From the NCBI GenBank assembly GCA_900175165.2, contig FWWN02000682.1, positions 1,430 to 65,429 on the forward strand: DNA of 64,000 nt, given 5' to 3'. The notes under the pieces were generated by a model. The model had not been told where the DNA came from. It made no database searches and was given only the letters and a program-made list of their open reading frames with translations. Both the position numbers and the translations under genes were made by a program. The stretch is from Rhizomucor pusillus. Taxonomy: Eukaryota; Mucoromycota; Mucoromycetes; Mucorales; Lichtheimiaceae. The first letter of the stretch is position 1. Every line of letters starts with the position of its first letter. Of this stretch, positions 20,737 to 35,428 are shown piece after piece.

Positions 20737-22320
20737 TTAAGCCATCTTGGGAATGGGATTGTTTGTGATAGTGCAGTATTCAATTTCCTTGCTATCCTTG
20801 ATGTTGTTGCAAACGTACGTAGGCTCGCCGTTGGGAGGAGAGAGATCGAGGTTGGTGATATAGACTTCTTCGCATGGTGTTCCGTAGGGGCATTCAAAGA
20901 TCGCGACGTGGCTATCGTAGGATCCAGTGGTGGTTCCAGTAAAACCGTCGAATACAATGTTGCTGATCTCCATCTTGGAAGGACCTGGATAGCCCTCGCA
21001 TCCGCCGTCAGAAGTGATTTCCTCGAAGTCACATGGGTAGTGGGTGTTAATCCAGATAGGGATTTTGACATCAATGGCTATAGAGATGCAAAAAAATCTA
21101 TGAGAACCTGGAAATCTTCATGTGTGGTAATGTTACGCCAACTTACATTTAACATCGCTTGCATGGAAATTTCTGACGTAGCCGGTGGATCCAGCAGCGT
21201 AGGTCTACAACAAACACAGTGTGAATAAGCATAAACAATGTAATCCAAGGTGCAGATATGTCTATCCATTGGATACCTTGATCTGAGCGACACCCCAACA
21301 GCCTTCGCAAGTCATGTTCTTCATTGTGATATCAGAGACAGTGCTGAAGCTGGCACCTTTGCCGAGACTGCCAACGGAGAAGCCGTGGCCACCATTGCAG
21401 TAGACGTTTTCAGCATTGATAAAGAAAGTACCTAGACAATATGAAGCAATATATGAGTACTCAATTCAGGTACATAACTGGTTGTACATCAATGACGTAC
21501 CATTCTTGTAGGCAATGCAGTCATCTTGGTTGTAGATAGTGATATCCTTCAAGTTGATGTGGTCGCTATCTATATGATGTGTAAGCAAATAAGATTTGGT
21601 CACGCTGCTGTTACAGCTAGTACTAACCAGTGAGATCCCAGCCATCAGTGTTCTTTGGGGGTTTGTCGGAAGCACTTTTAGCTGTCAAAGTGATATCGGT
21701 AAAGTTCAAATTGGAAGAGTCACTGGTAAAAGAGGCCAATTTTAGAACCCTCGGATGATCCTCGATATTTTCTGTGAAACGTACCGGACATCGAAGAAAT
21801 TGTTGCACGGTTGCTCCAATGTGAGACCTGAAATGGAAGAGTCCTTCAAAGTCAAGCCGAACAGGGCAAAGCCTCCGTCTTTTACTTCACTGTCATACCA
21901 CTCTTGACCGTTGCCGTTGAGAGTGCCGCTTCCAGTGATAGTGACGCCTGAACCTTCAAGTCAGATCCAGTTCTTTGTCTTGGGTGCTTGCTGGTCCTTC
22001 ATTGCCTTTGGAAGCGAGAGTGTCCCATCCAAGGTAATCTTGACATTTCCAGGGTATCGATGGACAATGATGTCAAGAGCTGAAAGAAGACAAGTGATGT
22101 TAACCGTTTAAAAAAAGGCATGGAATATGTAGATCTTACCTGGTAATCACCCTTGGGAAATGGTCACGGTGCCACCGGAGCCACATTTCTCCAAGGCATC
22201 CAAGATCTGCGGTGTATCATCGGCACCTGACGGTTTACCAACGGTGTAATCAGCAGCGCTGGCAACGGTTGCAGCGAGTGTCGCGTAAGCGGCCAAAGCA
22301 AAGTACGACAGCGACTTCAT
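20737..22320 (-). pseudogene. Decayed GH28 polygalacturonase
   Basis: From ATG 22320 there is a signal peptide (MKSLSYFALAAYATLAATV), then exons reading through the GH28 catalytic landmarks NTDGWD, QDDCIA and GGHGFS to a stop at 20737. Three lesions break it. An extra C near 22155 shifts the frame before KGDYQLLTSLSI. A compensating one-base loss near 22052 precedes NVKITLDGTLSLPK. A TGA at 21961-21963 sits where NWI-x-LEGSG should read on. The fourth catalytic-site motif, normally R-I-K, reads QIK (GVAQIK). The intact enzyme would be a secreted pectin backbone hydrolase. The downstream exons keep good splice sites and frame, so the decay looks recent. It diverges from the pectinesterase pseudogene. 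Confidence 0.85.
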
Positions 22321-22380
22321 TTCGCAGTTGTAGTAGGATGTGTTGGGACACGATGACCAAGCTTTGTCGGATCATTGACG

Positions 22381-22390
22381 GTTTATATAG
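22381..22390 (-). promoter_or_regulatory. TATA box of the decayed polygalacturonase
   Basis: On the minus strand TATATAAA lies about 60 bases upstream of the signal-peptide ATG, the usual place for a strongly inducible secreted-enzyme gene. Confidence 0.55.
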
Positions 22391-23640
22391 ACAACCAGAC
22401 AGCTCTACGTTACGCGCGACTATCCTATGTCATCTTTCTCACAACGCACCAACTTTTGGAATCGTCATAGGATATGCAAAATAAAGCAGCCGGGGATTTT
22501 AACGGAAGTTTATCATTGACATTGTTTGGCTCTGCAATGGAATGATTCTACGATTGTGATACATCAACGGTTATACAAAGTACATGTGCGCTCCTGGTAA
22601 TATTACTTCCGGCATCCTGAAGGAGTAATTTTCCTATAGCAGATAGTTATACGATTATATATTGGCTACACGAGTCTAAAATATATTTATGCATTTATTA
22701 TGTGCGCTCGACCACGCAAAGTGCCGTAACAGTGCAAGAGTCCTACAGCTACGGACGTTTGTGGTCTCTGTATTCACCGTGCAGATGATGGGAAGCAAAG
22801 AAATTGCCGTCAATCATTGTACAAACTAAAGGAATAATGCATAAACGCTCATCTGATCTTGAGTAAACGAAAGATATACCTCGGCGAGCTGCAGCGACGA
22901 AGTACCCTCCAAGTGTGTCTGAGTTCTCCGTATGCAAGTTCACTTAACTACGAGCCTCGATTCGTAACGGTTACATATGTATTAAGCTTATATTCTTTAT
23001 TATAGCTAAGATTGACTACGTTCTTTGTACGGAGGTGGCTTCGTTAGAAGAGGTACCCAGGAATTGAAGCTCGAGTGGAAAGTGCCAAGTTTGCTCCCAG
23101 ATTTATTCCTGTTATCTCTTCCTTCTTTTTTTGTCGATATCCTATAGAGTCATGTACAGACCTTGATATCAGGGTTCTTGTTGAAAGTTGAAAGTAGTGC
23201 TTCTTTTTTGTTTTTCAAGCAAGCGAAGCCGAGGGATCTTGTTCATCGTACGGTTTCTGGTGTACAACTGTGGGACTTTCCGCCACCAATATCGCCGCTG
23301 CAATCATGCATATCACCATGCTGCGGACGTACATTTTCCAAAAAGCTGGATGAGAATGACTAAAGCGCGTGGCCTCGACTCGATTGCCAGACTTAGTTAC
23401 ACAGTAGAACTCACGTTGAGTAGAGACATGTAACTTAGAGATCTTATGAAAATCCACGGGCAATTACTCCGCGTAGCAACTGTGTATATTGAGGTGCCAA
23501 AGAGAGGCGCATGATCATCATAAATTCTAATGTGCTACCTAGCACAGTTAAATCAAATGTCCTTCCAAATGGAGATATTTCGAGATCAAATTTCCGGCTA
23601 CCTTTCTTGTACCTGAGGGATACAAGCTGACATGAACAGT
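22391..23640. other. Intergenic region between the divergent pectinase genes
   Basis: About 1.25 kb. A short minus-strand frame at 23215-23370 would encode a Met-initiated hydrophobic leader (MYVRSMVICMIAAAILVAES) and then stop; it may be a remnant of another secreted protein. No other feature is supported. Confidence 0.35.
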
Positions 23641-23647
23641 TATAAAA
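23641..23647 (+). promoter_or_regulatory. TATA box of the decayed pectinesterase
   Basis: TATAAAA lies 50 bases upstream of the expected start codon of the pectinesterase pseudogene. Confidence 0.5.
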
Positions 23648-23696
23648 TGGCCAATTTCCCGCAAGTTCGGGCTAGCATCAATTCAGCGAAAGCGAC

Positions 23697-24913
23697 GTGA
23701 AGCAATTCTTCGTAGCCACATTCTAGCTTCTTGCAATTCTTGGGAATTGCTTAGCCGATACCACGGTCAAAGTTTCCCTTGGTCAATCTGTAAGTGTAGA
23801 TGGTATCCCACACAATGGACATGTGAACTCCGGATCTGTCCTTGTTGATCGATATGCTAAAAAATAAACTTTACAGATCTAACATGCCATCGATTCCCTG
23901 CCAGCTGATGGTTCCAAGGCAACCATTGAAGTCGAAAGTGGTACTTACGAGCAAAACATTACATTAGCCGCGGCAACATTGTCTTCCGCGCTTCTGGTAC
24001 TGGCCCAGTCGTTCTGTCCAACGATGTGAGAGACTACGCTGTTGTGTACATTGAATCCAACGCCGATGACCTTTCCTTTTACAACTTCCAATTTATCAAC
24101 ACCATTGGCGAAGCTGCTGGCAACCAGGACGCAATCCGAAGCTACGGCAAACGTCTTGCCTTGTACAATTGCAAGCTTGTAGGATTCGGTGACACTGCAT
24201 TTTTCCACTCTGGAAGCGCCTATGTGTATGACAGCTGGATCGAAGGCAGTGAGTTATCGAATGAAAGTGCGGAAAAACGATGTAGGCTTTACTAACTGAT
24301 GCATCCCTTTTGCTTCAGCTGTTGACTTTATTTACGGAGGAGCTAATATCTACTTCTACAAATCGACCATTGCATCCAGCGGCGCTGGTGCAACCACTGC
24401 GCCGGCTCAAACCCAAGAAGATGTGAAGGGCGGCTTCGTGTTCCTGAACGCTAACTTTACACCGGTCATTTCCACGATTTATGACAAGCGTCAAGAAAAG
24501 GACCATTCTTACTCAAGCCCATTGACTGAAAGCAACTTTAAGAACACAGTCAACCTCAGCCGCCCATGGCACAACTTCCCCAAGGTTTACTTCCTCAAGA
24601 GCACCATTGCCAACCACATCCGGTAAGTTTTTTTCAGAAAAGAAAGAAAACCCAAATGCGTAGGACTAACGCGGGGAAATTGCAACGATCAAGTCCTACT
24701 GGTTACGACGCCCGGAACTTTAGTGAAGAGGAATTGGAGGACAATGTCATTTACGCCGAATATGGAAACACCGGCACTGGCGCAGATGCCTCTCAGCGTG
24801 TGCCGTGGGCAAAGCAGTACACTGCCGAACAGGCGAAGCCGTACCTTACCTCAGCCAGCTTCTTCACAAACCTCGGTTTGGGTACTGATTGGATACATTC
24901 TAATTTCTTGTAA
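23697..24913 (+). pseudogene. Decayed pectin methylesterase (CE8)
   Basis: The expected start is GTG at 23697 rather than ATG, followed by a signal-peptide frame (KQFFVATF) broken by TAG at 23724, then LLAILGNCLADTTVKVSLGQS. After an intron (about 23800-23876) comes ATC-TAA at 23880 in place of an expected Ile-Gln, then HAIDSLPADGS. Near 23955 one base is missing, shifting the frame before SRGNIVFRASG. Beyond this the reading is clean: GNQDAIRSYG, LVGFGDTAFFHSG, TVDFIYGGANIYFYKS, LSRPWHNFPKVYF, GYDARNFSEEELEDN, with two more GT-AG introns. These are CE8 landmarks with the catalytic Asp residues present. Functionally it would have removed methyl esters from pectin for the neighbouring polygalacturonases. 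Four independent lesions make a sequencing error unlikely. Confidence 0.87.
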
Positions 24914-25099
24914 AAGGCGCGCATTTGAGAATAAAAGAGTGTGGTATACACACATACGTACAGTGCGGGAAATGTAATTGAGTCGGTGTTATAGGGATGC
25001 CTATAACCCCAGCACCTAGCAATATCCAGAGGAACTTAGCAAGCACTGATATCCACGAGCACTTTCCAGTGCCTTCACTACCGCAGCAGTATTTTGTAC

Positions 25100-26090
25100 G
25101 GTATAAATAAACCCATTTCGTTCGAATAAACCAAAAAGAACCAGTTCTCTCTTGATTGTTGGTTTCCAATAATTTTGATTGGTTCCTTTTCACCAAATAC
25201 CTCCAGCAGCTACTGCAAAAGTTTGGAACGTGCGCTGTCAGATTTGCACAGAGAGACTGCGTTTTGAACATCAAACTTCGACAGTATGGCCTCGCTTCCT
25301 TTTGTTCGCACGCTGATTGCAACAAATTGAAACAACCTGGAAACATGCTTGATATCTCTTTCACAGTAACGCGTACTATCTGCATCAGCAAGTGTCCAAA
25401 TGATATAGGGCTTTTGAGTATATGAGTGTTTGTGAAATCCAAGAATGCGCGACAGAGTGTATAGGTGGACTGGCAATGAAACTTGGATCGTATTGGCGCA
25501 ATTGGTATATTATATTGTTGGGATCCACTCGTCGACAACCTTCTCTTTTCTCCAGCATTTGTTGCACCTGCTGCACTGATTTCTTGTCCAAATATATGCT
25601 CGTGTTTTCATTTGGCTCGAATAGCGGCATATGTGGTGCAACGGAAACTCGAATAGTGCTGGCGAAAAGGACAGATGAAGTAACCAGAAAATTTGATCAG
25701 CTACATCACGTCGTCTTCATTTAATCGCTTCACACTAACACCGTCGTACCGCAACCCCATACATGTGTGCAAAGAAGAATTCTTGCCATCATTTGCTGAC
25801 AGGTATCTCTCGCAGTGTGCATCCACGGACCCCCTTCTTCCATACACTTCAACACAGTTGATGAGGAGCGCTTTCGTTCCTTCGATAAGAATAGCGCCAG
25901 CAAGAAGCTTCGTCTACACATATCATATACGGATATACTTGCCAATCTTCATTCAACAAAGTGCAGCTTTCATCACAGAATTCTGGGACTCCACCTCTGG
26001 CAGGAGAACTACCCGGTCAGCCGTGCATCTGCGCAATTCACTCGAGAAGACTACCAGGCATTGATCCGGCACTCCTTCGCATTTTAGTCC
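25100..26090 (-). pseudogene. Decayed gene of unknown family
   Basis: On the minus strand, protein-like segments follow each other in changing frames with stops between them: DQCLVVFSSELRRCTADRVV, then LAGAILIEGTKALLINCVEV and RYLSANDGKNSSLHTCMGLR, then SIYLDKKSVQQVQQMLEKRE, then WTLADADSTRYCERDIKHVS and SEAILSKFDVQNAVSLCKSD. Each segment has ordinary protein composition and together they span about 950 bases, so this looks like one gene broken by several indels. I do not recognise the family. It may be a retired gene or a mobile-element protein. It lies between the pectinesterase remnant and a MITE-like element. Confidence 0.4.
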
Positions 26091-26123
26091 CGGTGCTTAG
26101 AACGTGAAAGAGGTTTATAACAG

Positions 26124-26368
26124 TCCTTTGGCTGAGGCTATAGGCCAAAAGCCTATTTCTATTATCCGAGCCAACCGAGGAGAGTTTGACAGTGTTACTA
26201 TGTTTTCTTTACATAGCCGAAATTTAAAAGGAAATGTCTGTAATACATAACGGTTATCATCATATGATGAGATCCGAAGGAAAGGGTGGAAGAGAAGGCC
26301 AGTCAAACTATCCTTTGTGGACTCGGATAATAGAGACAGGCTTTCGGCCTATAGCCTCAGCCAAAGGA
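26124..26368. mobile_element. MITE-like element with long terminal inverted repeats
   Basis: The left end (tcctttggctgaggctatag, continuing to about 26195) and the right end (about 26295-26368) are imperfect inverted repeats of roughly 70 bases, leaving only about 100 bases of unique centre. Both outer edges are flanked by CAG (26121-26123 and 26369-26371), a candidate 3-bp target-site duplication. There is no coding capacity, so any movement would need a transposase supplied elsewhere. The family is not assigned. It sits 250 bases upstream of the second polygalacturonase. Confidence 0.7.
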
Positions 26369-26540
26369 CAGAACAAGATTTTCTCCTCGTTACACACGTG
26401 CGACATAGTACATCGACTTTCCCACATGCAAACATTCCCCCACATTTTCCCCAGTTCGTCGTCCGAGAATAGCAGTGTGGAGAAGAAAAGGGGAAATTTT
26501 GACACTGTAGAAAATCTCACGTTAGCATGAACGAGAAAAA

Positions 26541-26551
26541 AATATATAAAG
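26541..26551 (+). promoter_or_regulatory. TATA box of the second polygalacturonase
   Basis: AATATATAAAG lies about 70-80 bases upstream of the signal-peptide ATG at 26620. Confidence 0.5.
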
Positions 26552-26619
26552 CATAATCTGACGGTTGGCGATGGCAGATCTTTGCTTCGTCATACAAAGT
26601 CACTCATCACATCTCTGCT

Positions 26620-28304
26620 ATGCGTTCCATTCTCACCTCTGCCCTGCTGTTACTTGCTGGCGCCAGCAGCCTAGTGCTGCTGGTCCCTATCGCAAATGCC
26701 TAATCAAGCATAACGGCCAGGATGACTCTGCAGCTATCTTGGATGCTTTCGAAAAATGCAAGGATGGCGGTCGCGTCGTTTTTTCCAAGGGTAAAAACTA
26801 CGTACTCGGCGACGTTATTGTCACCCCAGAACTTAACAACGTCGAGATCATCTTTGAGGGCAATCTAAAGTATCCCTTCAACATGCAAGTATAAGGAATA
26901 ACATGCTTATCGTTGTTTCTCCATTCTAACACTCTAACGCTTCAGGAAATACAATGACACGACTCCTCCAATTGAGAATGGTGTCCAGGGCGTCAGCAGC
27001 TTTTTCATCATCAAGGGCAAGAACATCAAAGTGACCGGAAAAGGCGGTGAGATCCACGGTTCAGGTGAAGAGTGTTGGTACCTGGATCCTTTGCCTTCCA
27101 ACCATCCTGTCATGATGGCATTCTATGCCGAAAACCTCGATGTCCGCGGTATGCGTCTCATCAACTCTCCTAACTGGAACTTTTACGTCCTTGAATCCAA
27201 GAATGTCAACTTTGAGGATATCTATATCCACGATGTCGATCTGGTCCACGGTGAAAAGGTAAATGTAGATGCATATTGTGTATTTTATTCTATTTACTGA
27301 CATTGCTGCATTGAATAATCTAGCCTCACAACACCGATGGCTGGGATTTCAGCAATGTCCAAGACATTAGAGTCACCAACTCATACATCAACAATGCTGA
27401 TGACTGTGTCTGCAGTAAGTAGATATAAAAATCCTTAAATGATTTGCCAGTTCAAGAGCTAATTTGCGTCAATCACATCAATATAGTCAAGACAAGTAAG
27501 CATTTTGAAAGCCTTTGCTCGTCGATTGGTTTTCGGGAGCTAATAGATTCGAATAATAGACTGCACAAACATCCGCATTGAGAACTTGTACTGCAACGGC
27601 TCTCACGGTATCTCTGTGGTAACGAATCAATTGTCAAGGCTTTAAGAGTTTGTCAGGATACTGAAAACAGCATTTTGTCTTGTAGGGCTCTTTGGGTAAA
27701 GACTTGACCAAACCTGATTATGTCGAAAATATATATGTCAAGAACGTTACTTGCGACAACTGCCAGAACGGTGCTCGTGTCAAGACCGTAAGTAAACAGC
27801 TGTAAAGCAATGTCTGGGCGATGTTGCTAACAAGAATAACGATCCAGTGGTCCAACCATCCTCAAGGTTATGTCAAGAACATCTCATACATCGATTTCAC
27901 AGTTACCAACTCTGGCTAGCATGGATTGATTAGCGAAATCAAAACAATGCCCGTCGCTGCTAACACTACTGAACCCATTAGACCACCCTATCACCATTGA
28001 CCAGTGCTATTTCAACACTCCCGAGGACGAGTGCCTTGCAAACCCCTCCGAGATCAAAATCTCCGCCGCCACTTTCAAGAACGTGAAGGGCTCTGCTAGC
28101 AAGAAGGCCGGCGACGTCGTTGCCGACATTATTTGCTCTGCATTGACTCCTTGCCAGGACTTCCACTTTGAAAATATCGATATCAAGCCCTACAACCTTG
28201 GCCACAAGCCTATCTACGAATGCGAGAACTTGGCCAACAATGCCACTGCTGGTATCCAGTGCACTCCTATCTTCTATCCATTGCCGCAAAGTAATGTTTC
28301 TTAA
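26620..28304 (+). pseudogene. Exopolygalacturonase-like GH28 gene, probably broken
   Basis: ATG 26620 opens a clear signal peptide (MRSILTSALLLLAGASS), but that frame stops at 26700 while the mature protein (GPYRKCLIKHNGQDDSAAIL) continues in another frame, so a base has been gained or lost near 26670-26690. The exon ending near 26888 also does not phase with the next exon (KYNDTTPPIENG), suggesting a second lesion or an unseen donor. Afterwards the gene reads well through five or six short exons with the GH28 motifs NTDGWD, NADDCVC, GSHGIS and ARVK, then NSDHPITIDQCYFNTPEDEC across an intron with a GC donor (27915-27981). It ends at 28304. The intact product would be a secreted pectin-degrading enzyme. 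Confidence 0.78.
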
Positions 28305-28577
28305 ATGTACAATTAAATGATACACAGTTTTTGGAAGACTGTGCTTATACATTTGCGATTGAAGTTTGTTTTTTCCCACTCGTTCTCGATACGCAGGCAT
28401 CAGCGTCGCTGTTCAATGACATATGCTTGCAATCCCAGTCTTGCCCTGTCACGATCTACTCTTGTAGTATCTTTTCCATTTCTTCCAAGATATTATTCAA
28501 TGCATTTCTGCTCGAGATTTTCGTCAAATCCTATCGAATATTGATTAGTAAAGTTCTTGCTTTATGTAAAGTTGGTT

Positions 28578-29000
28578 CTATATGCGTACTTCCAAGAGCG
28601 CCTTTTGTCTGCCTCCCGCGACATCCAAAAATTCATACGTCGAACAGATCATCCAGTATAACTCATTCGGAAGATAGACATTGTTGATAAGCGTCAAGTA
28701 GAGGTAGCGCAGTGCATGTCGAAGGTCGTCTAAGGATGGTATAGGACTTTTGCATAGACTGGCTGCTTTTACGCGGCACGTTTCAGCTTCCTCCTCTGAT
28801 AGTGTCAACAGCTCTGTTTCGATGTAAAGGCAATATTTGGCACAGTTGTTGAGGACAAAGGACGGCCAATCTTCGACTCGAGGGGTTGCGGCTTCTGCTA
28901 GTAGTTGACTGTAATCGCTGATTGCATAGCACAGTCGATCATGATCGACCATAAAGAGAGAAAGAAAACGTACTTTGGTGCGCTGAGCAGGAACTGCCAT
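28578..29000 (-). CDS. Hypothetical protein (140 aa)
   Basis: An intronless frame runs from ATG 29000 to a stop at 28578. The protein has helical, Leu-rich stretches (LRHALRYLYLTLINNVYLPN, YCLYIETELLTLSEEE) with evenly spread charges, and it looks like a compact alpha-helical domain. I do not recognise the family and see no signal or membrane segment. Its start codon is only 62 bases from that of PRP16 on the opposite strand, so the two probably share one promoter region. Confidence 0.6.
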   Translation of the reverse strand: MAVPAQRTKVRFLSLFMVDHDRLCYAISDYSQLLAEAATPRVEDWPSFVLNNCAKYCLYIETELLTLSEEEAETCRVKAASLCKSPIPSLDDLRHALRYLYLTLINNVYLPNELYWMICSTYEFLDVAGGRQKALLEVRI

Positions 29001-29062
29001 TAAAGCGAATACTTCCCAAGTTCCGACTTGGGAAAACCTTCCTTGCGCTTTCACCACCGACC

Positions 29063-33765
<4,703 letters not shown>

Positions 33766-34462
33766 AGTTGTAATCCCATTTTTGGATATTTCCTGACATT
33801 TGTATCACATCTTCTTGTAACATTGTGATGGAAGTTTTCAACAAAGATAACAACAATATTTGCGATCCATTGTATTGTCAGGACGTCTCCAATGTATAGA
33901 TAAATGTTCGTTTGCCTACAACCATGATGGTTTATCTCGTTACTATTGGATAGCGCTAGTAGTTAAGCTACTCGTACCAAAGAAGCAAATATCTAATATT
34001 CTATCGTCGTCTTTAAGTTCTCAAATAGAAGGTAGTAGGCAGGATTTTGTTGCTGCAAAAGCTATCTGCCTACATTGAATCTATTTAATCAGCAATTTGC
34101 TTAGAAGACTCCAACTACATTCACGACAAGATGTCTCGGATTGTGGGACATCCCGATTCTCCGACAAGGTCGAGATCCTTTTATCATGTCTGCGTGTAAA
34201 GGACACGGATTTGCAAGGATAGTTCTTCTGGAGATGCCATTTCGTTCAAATCTATTGCAACAGCCGCAGTATACATGTAAGCGAGAAGACTTCGTGACAA
34301 AAACATGCATACAAAATGCAAAGGCAAAAGATAAAGGAAGTGGCTATAAGCCAAATTTAGAAATTTTTCGGGTATTGTGTGCCATATTGCCAATTTTCGC
34401 CCTTTTTTACCATCCTCAAAACGGGCATCCTTTTTCTCTCATTCTCTCCTTATTTCCAACAT
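33766..34462. other. Intergenic region after PRP16
   Basis: These 700 bases are AT-rich and hold no coding frame I can support. A pyrimidine-rich run (34400-34460) precedes the next start codon, as is common at fungal transcription starts. Confidence 0.45.
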
Positions 34463-35369
34463 ATGCGATTCAAGTCTAAATTGCTACTTTGCACCTTTAC
34501 AGCGCTCGCTGGAATAGCCTCGGCGTGCGAGCCAGAATGTCGACACAGCATAGCAGAAGCGTTCGCCGAACGATATATACCCGTAGTTCAACGCAGCGTC
34601 AGCGATTTGAATGATCTGCTTTACGAAAACTTGTACAATGTTCCCATACCCGAAAAGTTGCTCGAGTTTGTTCCCGAGGATGTGCTGCGACAAGGTGTCC
34701 GGGATAACCTGGAGAACGGGCTCGAGACTTTTGTGGACCAGCTCAACGTGACAGACGGCATATACCTCACACTGTTCTCGGGCGACCAGCCATTCAAAGG
34801 TGACTGCAACGATCCACCGCGGCTCACACGCAAAAAGCCTCCAGTCGGCGAGTCATGGACACTAGAAGAATGTACGTGTGTTCCCTTTTAAATATAGATC
34901 TAGAGCTATTAATAACTCTTCATCCAGGCGAGAAAATGGATTACATTTGTGGCAACCCGCCTTCCATATGCCACTTTTTGGACACGGTTCGTATATACAT
35001 ATTCTCGATTTAGCACAGGACAAAGAAATTTATTCATATACATACATGTAGATCAAGCAACGCATTGTCGACTATCTACGCATGCAATTACGAACGGAAT
35101 CCGCATTCGGCAAGGGTCTCTTGTTCCAAAGCGTCGCACCAAGGATGAAGCAAGATCTTCGGGCCACTATTTTACGTTACGGTGCTGGTTCCTTGCAAAA
35201 GGATCCCGAAGTGACTTCGTACATTAATGACTTGATATTTAAAATGCTGAGTACGCTAAAGTTGTGGCTAGCAACCGACGTTGAGAACATGTGCAGTCGA
35301 CAGGACGATTACGACCTCTGTGAAGGATGGGACGATAGCATCAAGCAGGAGATTCTAAAGTGGCCGTGA
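34463..35369 (+). CDS. Predicted secreted protein of unknown function
   Basis: Three exons (34463-34871, 34928-34986, 35052-35369) give 261 residues. A signal peptide is clear (MRFKSKLLLCTFTALAGIAS, cut near ACE). The mature protein has about seven Cys, including CEPEC near its start, C-x-x-MDYIC and SICHF in the middle, and DLCEGW near the end, so disulfides are likely. The remainder is helical (NDLLYENLYNVPIPEKLLEF, SIKQEILKW). No membrane anchor or catalytic motif is visible. I do not recognise the family; a secreted or cell-surface role is the only supported inference. Frame continuity across both introns makes the model solid. Confidence 0.75.
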
Positions 35370-35428
35370 ATTATAATAATAATAGAACATCTATCATCAT
35401 TGTCATCGTTTCTCTTGAGTCATGGCTG

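Noticed and set aside
20538..21074. A 178-codon minus-strand open frame.
   Set aside because: It is an out-of-frame shadow of the last exons of the polygalacturonase pseudogene.
24900..25538. A 212-codon minus-strand open frame.
   Set aside because: It crosses the pectinesterase 3' end and several frame changes of the decayed gene, mixes unrelated segments, and its composition does not look like one protein.
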